A stretch of DNA of 64,000 nucleotides from positions 215,001 through 279,000 of the forward strand of contig JABVXV010000048.1 in assembly GCA_013365325.1 (NCBI GenBank), given 5' to 3'. This DNA comes from Dipetalonema caudispina (lineage: Eukaryota; Nematoda; Chromadorea; Rhabditida; Onchocercidae). Made by a program: the position numbers and the translations under genes. Numbering within the stretch: position 1 is the stretch's first letter; the number at the start of each line of letters is the position of its first letter. The notes under the pieces were generated by a model. It saw only the letters and a program-made list of their open reading frames with translations, was not told the origin of the DNA and searched no databases. This document shows positions 52,753 through 64,000 of this stretch, one piece after another.

Positions 52753-52758
52753 CTGTAG
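52753..52758 (-). promoter_or_regulatory. Candidate spliced-leader acceptor, Myt1 gene
   Basis: CTACAG on the minus strand ends two bases before the ATG, fitting a trans-splice site and supporting the start. Confidence 0.5.
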
Positions 52759-52767
52759 ATTATTATT

Positions 52768-52772
<5 letters not shown>

Positions 52773-52799
<27 letters not shown>
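52773..52799. repeat. TA dinucleotide repeat next to the Myt1 start
   Basis: About 13 TA units, 23-49 bases upstream of the Myt1 ATG. If the gene is trans-spliced, this lies in the outron. Confidence 0.85.
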
Positions 52800-55700
52800 C
52801 TTATATATAGAAGAAATACATCTATATGCAAATCAGGATTTCTCATTCCTTATCAGTTAGTCAACTTAGCAATGATAATGAACAGGGAAGGACAAATGAC
52901 AATTAGATATATTTCCTTGATAATTTTTATAAAGTATGAGGAGATTCCAACATATAAGACACGATTGCAGATCTAACGAAAGACATCAGATTCATAAATA
53001 CGATCATATCTCCCTATGCGAATAAAACAAACATGAAATATTTCATTTCTTTCCCATTTAACCGATGAATTAACAAATATAATACCATAACTTCCTAAAA
53101 TTAACCTTGCCGAACCATTTCACGAGGGATGAGATAGTCATTGATTTAAAATCGCTACATGGAGGGAACAATTTCAATCGATAATCATTATGCTTCACCG
53201 TATAATACCCGGGATAGTTGCGAATTACCGTAGAATCACCAAGAGAAATTCCCGTGGTAATTATGAAGTTTTAATGTAAACAAAATCTAATCAAATTTCC
53301 AAACAAACAAATTAAATCAACAAGGAAACAATGCAGAAGTGGAAGAAGCGCCGAAGCAAATTTCAAATAAAAATTTCAAATTCCACACAGAACCAATGCT
53401 GCGCCCCTCATACTGCAGCACTATTCTTTCAGCGCGCTTGAAATTTGAATTTGGAAATGAAAATTGAATGATGCGATTTGTTTCAATTGCCAATTAATAA
53501 ATATAAGGCATTCAGCATTTTATTATTCGAATTTGAAATTACAATTAATTTAGCTTTCTTAAGCTTTTACCTAATCGAATCACTTTCCAATCGTTTAATT
53601 TCCAGTCGTCGAATAAGAAGCGTAAAGCACGTAGCTTATTTATATTCGAAAATGAAATTAAATTAGTCTTAGAACCGAGTAATAAGCAATTTAAGTCAAT
53701 CAGTACCATTAAATATGCAAAAAAACACATACGTTTATACTTCGGAACTTAACATGTGGAATATAGCAATAAAAAATTCAGAAGCATTTGAAATTGAGAA
53801 ATAGAAGTGATGACATTTCAACACAATACTATTAAATTTTGAATTTTATTGCTATACAAATATTAAATTTTTAAATTCCATCGATATTGTCTTTATGTTG
53901 AGTGAAGACAAAATGATTTAAACAGCTTCCAAGATTTTCCAATCTGTTGAATGTCTCCTTTTCTATTCGAATTTTTCATTTTCATATTCATTTCTGTTCT
54001 TCATTCCAATATTAATACTCATTTTTATTAGAGTTTACATCAAAGGGAAAGTAAAAGTTAAAGGAATGAAATTTCATCAATTAAATTTTAATGCTAAAAA
54101 GGTTTTATTCATTGAATTTAGTGATAAGCTTGGATTGATGTTTCATTCCTTGTTTATTACATTTGAAATAATTCAAAAAATTGAGTCCCTCAATGTAATA
54201 TGAATGAAGAAAACCAATATATCAAGCAGAATTAATGAAACATTTGTCTTCCTTTGTGATTGTACTCATGAGGTAAGGCTATTCGACCTTTGACCAATAA
54301 TCATTTATTAGACAAGAAGATATAGATGACATCCAAAGTGTAACATAGTCTACCTTATCATGAGGCAATTTGTTTAAAGCAGAAAAAGATTTACCTGTGC
54401 ATAATAAACCTTTAGTAGCCAAGTCACTCTTATCATTTAATCAATAGCACATCATTGTTATTATCACTTAATCCATGATACGTCACTTTTATTACTTAAT
54501 CCATGATATGCTTTGCCGAGTAAACGCAGATTTTATCCATTATTTTTTCACATTGTATTTATGATACTTTTGTGGTACTTTACTGACTGTTTAAGTTTTT
54601 CTTTCTTGCAAAAGGTCAGAAGATCATTTTCACACCCGAAAAATTCTGCAACAATCATTGTTCAAAAAAATGTATATAGAAATTATTGATCTTTGCATGT
54701 TTACTTATCCTTCTTTTAATATTATCAAGCATTAATATTATCAAGTTAGCTTTGTATTGAGAAAGATAACATAAAAATGTGAAAATATGAATTAATTTTA
54801 AAGTAATTATCAACTTAACACATCATACAATTTACATTTATCTATCTATATGTTTGCATTTTTGAATCTGATACGTATGACTTTCATTGATTTTGGTAAT
54901 TACTCTAATTTTTCGAAACTACTTGTCGAAGATCAAGTATGTGCTGATAGTTCAGATTCATATGCTTTAGGTAAGTAAATTGAAAAGTCAGTACCTAGCA
55001 CTTTAAAAACGAAGTATTTAAATTTGGAAACTTTTTGTGAGATAAATTTCATTAATTTTTGCGAATCACGATCGATCGGTTTGCAATCCGGAAGGTTAGT
55101 CCAGGAAAGTGCTTTAGAAAGCAATAAATTCGATATGAAAATGTATGAAAGCATGTGCAAATCACTACTAATTGAATTGAAAATATAATCGTTTGGCACT
55201 TGGCTCAATTTATGGAATCCAAATTTTCCAACACTTAGCATTAGATTTCAGTATCATTTTGATAAACAGATTGATAAAATATTGTAAAAGAATTTGCCGA
55301 CATACCGGAACACATTTATCAGTGAATTGAGTTTTTGGCGCTCTCAAATTAGGTCATAAAATGGTGACAAAAAATACATAAATCTTTATGAGTAGACCCA
55401 ATTATCTGGAAAAAGACCGTAAAAATATTTCTTACAGCATTCTTACTAGTAAGAAATGATGGAATGTATACATTGTTCATTATCCGGAGACGGCAAAAGA
55501 ACAATGAATTAGTCGAAGAAAAAAAATGGGAATTCAGATGGCTTTTCCTTCACGCACCACTAAATATTATCATTAATGAACAAATAAGATTGGTAATTTA
55601 TATTGAATTTTAAAAATACATGATGCTATGGTTTGATTAAATGATTTTAATCAGAGAATGGATATCAATCAAAAAGTTATAAAATTATGTAAATTTAGTC

Positions 55701-58700
55701 TATCGATTAGTTCAATTCAAATTAATCTCTAACCATATTTAAGATCGTCTTTAATTTAAAGATTCAGGATTCATTGTTGATTATAGCTTTGAGAAATTGA
55801 GCCAAGATTTCAGCTTAAACTTCGCATACTTCTAACTGATTTGTGTCAACATTCAGTTTGCAACCATCTTTAAATGGTATTAGCTAAAAATTCATAAAAT
55901 TCTCGTCCCCTATTAATGTATTCCTTTAATTATCAGATAAGATAGGATAAATTCAATTTTTCAAATGAAATTTTTCTGCAAGTCCCTGTAAATAGCTAAT
56001 TGATTATGAATTGAACAAGAAAGCAAAACCTCGCGTTAGTAGGAAGATGATCAGTGGTAATTATGCCTAAACGGGAAAATATATAGAGCAGATAGGGAAA
56101 AATCAATGGCCAAATGTTGAATCTTTCACCTGTTACTACTAGATAGGATCCATCGAATATTTCATATCATTAATTCAAAATAATACATGACTAATTAAGT
56201 AGTTTCGTGTTTCAAAATTAACTTTGCTTAGCTTCAAGACAATCTATTGCCAAGAATGAGAGCTGGGAAGTTTATTTGATTTGGCCTTTTTCATCACTGA
56301 ATCATAGGCAATGAAAATTTGATTTGATCATTTCCATCAATGATTCAGAAGCAATGAGAACAGGAGTGAATGCTTGATTTTCTCGTAATTTCAGCATCAT
56401 ATTTTACATTTTCATTTAAGTACTCTGTTTCAGGAGTTTTGCAATTAGGAACAAAATCCTCTCTTTATTCAAATTTTTCGTGCAAGCCGATTTTCTGTCC
56501 AATTAAAAGACAAGGAATTTCACAAATTACTAAAACTGGCAACAATAACGAACACTTTACCCTTCTTTATAATAATTTTTAATTTCAGTTTTCGTACAAT
56601 TTTTACACATTTCTCTTTAAAAACTGTCAATACTTAAGTTTTTAAGCTTTAAAATTATTTTTGCTTATAATTGGTAAGCCTAATAAGATACCATTGTTAT
56701 CGATATGCATATCATAGACCAGGAAAGAACATTTCTGCAAATTTGAATATTGCATAAATGTTACGTTTTAGATAACTGATAGAGGATAGTTTGAATTCAT
56801 AAGAAAAGAAAATGAGAAGATAGTGCAGAAATGAAATTAAGAAATGTACTTTCATTCTTCGCAAATATTTCACATGAACATAAAACATTTGTAATGAGGT
56901 AAGGATGAGGTCAAAAGTTATTAGTTTATATCAGAAAGGATGTTCGTTGATTGCATAACACATTTTACTTTATCTGTGAGGTATTCATCTGTTTAAGTAA
57001 AAATCATTAGGTTTGTCGTTGTTTGTAATCTTTATGTTCTTCTTCGAAACTTTAGAGAAATTCATTTGCATAAGTTCCTTTAATTTGAATACGATGTTAT
57101 GTTGTCTCATCTGAAATTTAACGTAGATTTAATTGAAAGACCGGTATTTGGGTGAGATTTTGCAAGTTACAGAAATATAAACAGTTTAAATCGAAAGTTT
57201 GGCTTTAACCAATGACTCGATTGCATATGCGATCTATTTTAATTCCAGGAAGGTCATAAAATCATCCCTCAAAATGAATCTGCTCGATCTAATTGTTGGT
57301 TGAGATATGTATTCAGTAAAAATTCGCATTTGCTTTAAAATTATTTGCCTGAAAATTTCAACTACTTTGTAAAATTTGAAATCACAAATAGCCTGATGAA
57401 AATCTAACAGAATAACTTGTATGACTTTCCCTACTTGATTTTACATTTCATCTTTTCTCTATCAAATATGTTTGACCTTTTCGAAATCTAAAAAGCTCTT
57501 AATGGTACATGTTTACTTTTTCCTCAACCTTCAACACTTTTGTCTGAGTTGTAAATTTCCATATGGTTCGATAAAATTTGCTAATTCTCAAAAAATTTGT
57601 CAACTTCATGGTAATATTTTTATGGAATTTGTGACATTTACCTTCCGTCATGAAAAACAAAATTATTCATTGATTATTTTACTAATAATAAAAATCAAAT
57701 GTTTTTATAAGTGCTAGCCAGTGAATAAACTTTTTCGCTTAATATTCGTAAATAAATTGCAAAGGTAGCTAATTAGGCATTGAATAATAATGAGTAAATT
57801 GCTTTATTTACAAGTTTTATGCATTCTAAACGCCAACATGTTCATTTAAATATTAATTCGTGATATTATTTCATTCCAATTAATTTGACAAACACTAAAT
57901 TTTTTGAAATGAATATTTCCTTTACATTCATTGCTCTTCTCATAGTCCTACTAAGCTTACGATTTATTTAAATTTGAAAACAACAAAATTGTTTTTTGCT
58001 AGACGTGAAATATCGAAACATCGTTTACTTTTCAAAATTGCCACCTTTAATTATCATACAATGGATGATTTATAGGTGCAGTACATTAAGCATTCAATAA
58101 CTATGCACCTAAAAAACAAAAGTAAACAAAAATTGATAGGTGTGTTGTAAATTATGTCCTTGCAAAGTCCTAAGGAACAGGTCGGATCACAACAACAGTT
58201 TGACAATTTCAGCAGTTGAACATTTTTGAATGCAAGGGAGGTAAAGAAATTCAAATGAAAAGGTTACTAATTTGTTTTTGTTTTTTTTTTTTTTTTTTTG
58301 TCCCTCCTCTTTCTCCATCTTTTTTGTTGTAAATATTTGTTATTGTCAATATGCATCTATTGGTAATGGCTTCAGAAATTCAAATATCAATGGGCATTTT
58401 TTTGTCGAAGCATCAAAAAAAAAAAAAAAAAAAGAAAATGCCATCAATTTGCATAGCTGTTTATAGCCAAATGAATTGTATCAACGGGTATGAATCTTTT
58501 TTTTTAATATATATTCAAATATTTGGTGGGAAAGAAGCAAATAGAAGGGCTTATTTAATGACAGTGAACCCTTTTACTCTTCCCGTAAAAGCTGCTAAAA
58601 ACTATTAGAAATACTTTTTGATTCTAACAGATGACGGTGATACTTCCATCGTTATTTATCATTAGACTATTGCAACATTCGTCTTTCACAGCTTTCCCTA

Positions 58701-61700
58701 ACAATTCTATTGTATTACAGACGATCCCATTATACTACAATAAATTTTCAAATTTAATTACTGTTAAAATAAAACTTAGTTGTGAATTTTCTCGAAGTTT
58801 AAAATTTTACTGAATACCATTTTTTTTTTTTTGTTTGTTTTCTGAAATATTTTTCAAAAATGTAACCGATGAGCAATTCGTCTACGGTGAGAGACCACTG
58901 ACTCGCGAAGATACAGTCCTATTTAGATTTTTTCCTGATCCATGCATTAAGTTTCGGTTACTTTAGGATCAGGAAGGTAATCGGCGGATACACATTAAAA
59001 TGCAGTATATCTTATTGGGAAATAATAAGTGAATCAATGGAGTGCGATCATTGGAACCTTACGGATTTTTTATCGATTTAACGAAGTTCAACTTCCTGTT
59101 TCTGCTAATAGTACAAAGTTGAACAGTTACTTATGACTTAGATTGAAGGCAAGAAATTAATCACTCTATGAATTTGTTACATTTAAAGAAATTTCAAGGT
59201 TCAAATTTGAAACGAACTGATATTGATGAGCCCCTATTTGATCTTGCACCGGTCATTGATGGACATTAATTAATCATTCAAAATGACATTTACAAATTCA
59301 TGGGCATTCATTTGAAGAGGAGTAGCCGTTGCCTACTATAATCAATTGTAATGGAGCAATGAAAAATTCGAATTTTCAAGTATCTGTGGGTTTTGATGTT
59401 GTGGTTGCCGCCTGTAACGAATTGTCCTTGTCCTTGTCAAACTATTTCTTGTTCCATGCCAATACTATTCCCTCAGTCCAACCTTGTTGATATTTTGCTT
59501 CTCTTTTGTTTCGTTCCAATTAATTGACAAATGTTATCTGTTGCACAGGAATGATTGGTGATGACCTTCAAAATTCATTTGAACAGTGGACAAAATGCAA
59601 ACTCCTTTGTCATTATAGCAGACAGCTCGGCTTGGTGACAGCCGGGTACAAACTTAAGCAATGCTCACATTTTTTAAATTTCATCAAAATGTAATTCAGG
59701 TTTTAAATTTGTTTAGAATTTGAATGTGATATTTGACAAAAATTTCTTGATATATTTAACAAAAATTAATTCATTTACAAATAAATATACTTTCATTTCA
59801 TTTGCTTCAACCTTTTTAATAAGAATTAAAATCGTGTGAAAGCCAGAAAATAATATCAAAATACTGAGTAAAGTTAATTAAACTATGATATTACTGATAA
59901 TGTTCGATATGGAAGTAAAGGCAGATGACTTGAAGATGAGTTTGAAATTCTTCCTTTAAATCAATTAAATCTCCTCTTCGTCAGATGCACTTTACTTATT
60001 TCCCATGCATTTTAATAGTGTCAAAAATATCATTTAATGTTCAAGTTATTAGCATCTTATTGTTGCCAAAATTACTGTAATTGTTGCAGTAAATAAATCA
60101 TAAAAGCAATTAGCAATTTGAAAATTTGAATTTTTGTCGTTATCTTTGTTGAATAAAATCGGGTCGGTGGAGAGTGAAAAACGATAGGAACGCTATTTAT
60201 TTACCCATCTAAAGAACAGTTTGCGAAGGGAACGAGGCGATCATATCGATCATCAATAATTCTCGTCTCCCGACTGATATAATACACACACCGTGCCAGT
60301 AACCATACCAAATATGAATTAGCATTTGTATATGGCGATTATCATATATTGCACTCCCACATTATCGTTATTTAAATTTCATATGGTAATTATGCGTTAT
60401 TATAATGGAATTTTTCAAATTTTAAAAATTTAAAATTTTCTTTCCATTTCAACGAAGCTTCAAAAAGCATAAAAACCATTTGATATTTTCATAGCCTAAA
60501 AGAATTTTTAATCTGAATGCAAACATTGTTAAATTTAAACAAATATTTTGGAAAAAAAAAATGTTAGTCTTATTTCTTTTTTTTTTTAACTTTTTGGCAT
60601 ACTGTTCATTTCTTTTCATAAATGTGATTTGATTTCTTCATTCAACTTAATAATTTTCATTTCCATAAAGATTGAATTGTCAAATATTTAATTATCTCTT
60701 TGCTTTTGTTCTGTATGAAGGCATAACAATAAATTGTCAGTAATTATTTTTTAAATATCCAACTAAGCGGTCAACGATTGAACATGTTAGAAGTGACCAA
60801 GGAAAGTTCCTAGCAGCAAAACATTCTGTTTAAATTTTGACGAGAATAGCTAAGGGATGAAGATCAAAAAGGGCGACTGCTTGAACAATGATTAATTGAT
60901 TTTTCGTCAAAAATTTTCGCGCGGTGAAAGTGAAATAATTAAATGAGGTTAAAGGTCATTTCTACAAAAAATCCCATAGTCAAATAGAAAATTTGTGTTA
61001 ATTGAAATTAATGATGCATTAAATCAGTCAATGATAATCGATAGCAATGATTAAAAGTGATATTTATCCTTTGACAGCTTCTCAAACTGTCACAAACAAA
61101 AAATGAAAGCATTTGAAGGCTTCTATCAATGGAGAAATCCTCATGATAATGAGACTGAGAACATTCTTAAAGATTTTCTTCGGTTCATTAGCACTATCCG
61201 ATACAGACCAATTACCCTATATTTTTGAATTGATCTTCTCCGTTCTCTTACCATTTCAAAATATATTTAAAGAATGATCTTCTTCCAGAATAATTATGAT
61301 CAATTGAGATGGCAGGTGCAGTCGGGTATTTTTCCAATGGTTGTCCGTAAAGTGGTTAACCCCAAATTGCCATTTAAAGTTTGAATTGTTTATGTCAAGC
61401 CTGATTGAATTTATTTGCTTCTCTTCCTGCATCTTTGCACTGCTTAACCCTAATCCTCATTTTCTGCCAATAGCTTAGACTATTATTATCATGCCAAGCA
61501 ATTAAATTCAAAATCATACCGTTTCCCATTCATTAATTGAAGCACAACCTCTCTACTCATTATCTCGAGGTTTTTGTTACGGTAACTAAAGATTCAAATG
61601 TTCGCGAATGGATACCCGCCTTTATCTTTCAATACCTCACTGATCATTCTCTACATGATATCTGTGGTAAAAAAAAAAAGAATCACCACCATCTTCTCTT

Positions 61701-64000
61701 TGACACAAATCAATCAGTCTTCAGAAGATCACTGCTTATAACAAGGTGTTTCTGTTAACCAAAAAAAAAAAAAAAAAAAATAATGATTCAGAAATTTCGA
61801 ATATATTTTTGAATTTTTTAATCTTTTTTATTTGTTTAGATGATAGAAAAAGGTTTAGAATTAATTTCTGTCTTGAAGAATGCTGAACAGATAGCCAATA
61901 TTGAGAGTAGAATAAGGCTACAATATAGTTTCGTATTTGCAGGGCTTTTGAAATAGAGCAAGAAATCAATTATCAAATTTCATTAACTTTTCATGGTTTT
62001 TTTAAGTTCTCATACTTTGGTTGAGTTTTTGCATACATTTTGCAAAATTTTCTTATAGTAATTTCTCTCTATTCTTACATTGCTAAAGATGTCTCATTGG
62101 ACTAACAATCTATTGTGACAGAAGTATACGACAAGTGTCAAAGGTTAAACTGCATAACTATATAATTTGCTGATGCACGTAAATTGCTGAAATTAATTCA
62201 AAAAATTGATACAGGCTAAGACAAACTGCAATCAATAAGACTGGGAAAATCTTTTAAAGTTAATTTAAGATTCAGCAAAGGAGAAATTTCGAGATTTAAA
62301 ATTTAATCTTCTTTAAATTTCCCCTAAACTATACTATCAGTAGACCAGAAATATAAGCAAAGTAGTCTTTTCTGGATTTTCCTTAAATTTACGTAAGATA
62401 GATACTGAATGAATTTCAGAAGGAATCATTCTCTTTTTGAGTATTCTGATTTACAATTTTTGCAAACTACTCAATAAAATATATGTGAATAAGTATTGAG
62501 GGGCTAGGGCGACAGTTTTGAAGTCATTCATACTTTTTTTTTTGAAGTATAATTTCTCATCAATAAAATTTCTAATTTTCCTATCCGTTAACTTCAAATG
62601 AAATATCATTTAATTATAATAAATTTGCGTAAACACAAGTTCGATAGCGGAATGAAACAAAGCAAAAAATTCGAATTTCACTTCCATAAATTGAAAGGAG
62701 TGCGTTATGTTGAATTATTCGAGGCGGGAAAATCACTGAAATATTGAAAAGATTGAAAGAATTGCAAAAGAAATCACCAAAGGTATACTAATTTTTCAGT
62801 TTCTTAACGGCGTGTTGATAAGTCTCATTCTGAAAGTCACATGTTCTTTTCTTATCAGTGATAATATATTGATGAAACTAGATAATCATTGATTACATCA
62901 CAAAACTTTGTGGATATTTGTTAAAAATCTCTAAAATGCTTTTCTTTCCAATGATTTTTTAAAATATCTTGTGAAATTTACAAAAAAAAATTGGAATTTC
63001 TGATTGGATTTTGAAAAATTAATCCAAATCTTCTTCATTGCCGAACAGTCGATACAGAGCACATCATTTTCTCGAAGGTCAGATTTTTGTAACCGATTAA
63101 ATTATAGTTTTTTTCTTTTTTTTTTTTTTTACCTTTTGAAAAATTTCATTTCTTTGATTGATAATGGTCTAGTGGGACGTATGTGTGTGTGTCTGGTGGT
63201 GTCGGCCGAATCGGTCACCGATCAAATGATGATTGAAGGTTGTGTGCATTTTCCGCACCCAGTATTGATGATGTAATGTCCGAAATGGACCGTTATAAAA
63301 AAAAAAAAATGAAAATTGAACCAAGCGTAGGTTTTGTCAATTATCATCGTGGCTGTCCCTTTTTTTTCCTCGCCTATTATTCTACAACAGGTGCATCATT
63401 TATACGGTGTGAGTGACCAATTTGAATCTAATTTGTTTGGTGAAGTACAAGCAAAGCGTTCCTTGAATTTCTGAAATTTCGAAATTCTTCCAGATTCCGA
63501 ATTAAATTCTAATGTTATGATAATATATTGGAATGGAACCTATTTGAAACTTACTTTGCTAATAAGACCGAGCTTGGATATATACTTTGAAATATATGTG
63601 CTATGTTTAAATTTGATGCTAATGAATACGGTTTGATTGAGCATATTATGTTGAAATTCACAGAGAGCTGTTCGAAGTTGTAGGTAAAAATTAAAAATAC
63701 ATTTGCGAAGTATTTCACATTGGAGGTGCTCAAAAATTTGCGATATATTCAAATTTGTTTATTGCTTCCAAACCTGCATATCTTTTAAACTCTTTCTATC
63801 GCACAAATTACCCAAACTCCTTTCCCTGAAAATCTATTAAAAATACTTTCAACTCTTCGTCGTATCGCGATACTTGATATAAGCATCCAGTTAAGATATA
63901 AACTATTGTTATTTAAATATTTCCTAATCTATTGTGATCAAAACACTTTTTTTTTTAAGTGCAAAATCATGGTAAAATAAACAATATTTAAAATTGAACA
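52800..64000. other. Gene-poor AT-rich right flank
   Basis: Over 11 kb without a splice-consistent exon chain on either strand. It contains poly-T and poly-A tracts, short hairpins, and a GC-richer patch at about 63170-63290 with several frames open. It may be the long upstream region of Myt1 or an intron of a gene outside the window. Confidence 0.5.
58932..58975. repeat. Hairpin with a 9-bp perfect stem
   Basis: TTCCTGATC and its complement GATCAGGAA enclose a 26-base loop in otherwise unannotated sequence. Confidence 0.65.

Noticed and set aside
1..64000. tRNA, rRNA, CRISPR array, bacterial insert or complete transposon
   Set aside because: None was recognised on reading both strands. Short divergent elements could still be missed without a computed search.

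Overview
The window looks like nuclear DNA of a nematode, most likely a spirurid or filarial-type worm (inference). The DNA is AT-rich with many poly-T/poly-A tracts. Genes are split into many small exons (often 60-250 bases) joined at TTTCAG-like acceptors. Several start codons lie 0-2 bases after an AG, as expected for spliced-leader trans-splicing. The gene set also fits: worm-expanded CK1/tau-tubulin kinase-like proteins, a GTP-type PEPCK, an annexin and a Myt1 (WEE-1.3-like) kinase. No bacterial genes, rRNA, tRNA, CRISPR array or complete transposon was seen.

Layout. 1-10.8 kb: no convincing gene; T-tracts, a CT microsatellite and two unusually GC-rich islets. 10.8-16.1 kb (+): 11-exon F-box protein. 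17.8-20.7 kb (+): a chain of protein-like exons of unknown family with two frame problems (decayed gene or assembly indels). 21.2-26.2 kb (-): 12-exon PEPCK homologue whose active site is widely substituted. 26.6-28.5 kb (+): CK1/TTBK-like kinase, head-to-head with the PEPCK gene. 29.1-32.3 kb (-): a second CK1/TTBK-like kinase, tail-to-tail with the first. 33.9-37.8 kb (-): four-repeat annexin lacking recognisable type II calcium loops. 38.8-43.2 kb (-): 12-helix major facilitator transporter. 47.5-52.75 kb (-): 15-exon Myt1-type Cdk-inhibitory kinase. 52.8-64 kb: no gene recognised.

Exon boundaries were set by hand by matching splice sites and reading phase. For the seven recognised genes the phases close through every intron, with one ambiguous acceptor in the PEPCK gene, one in the F-box gene and an unresolved 5' end in the annexin. 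Four of about 71 introns need a GC donor instead of GT.

The most interesting points are the PEPCK-like protein, which keeps the fold signature but has lost substrate, metal and guanine ligands (a probable pseudoenzyme); the annexin without canonical calcium sites; the DFS motif in the Myt1 kinase; and the frame-interrupted unknown gene. No functional link between neighbouring genes is evident beyond the shared 404-base upstream region of the PEPCK and kinase genes.
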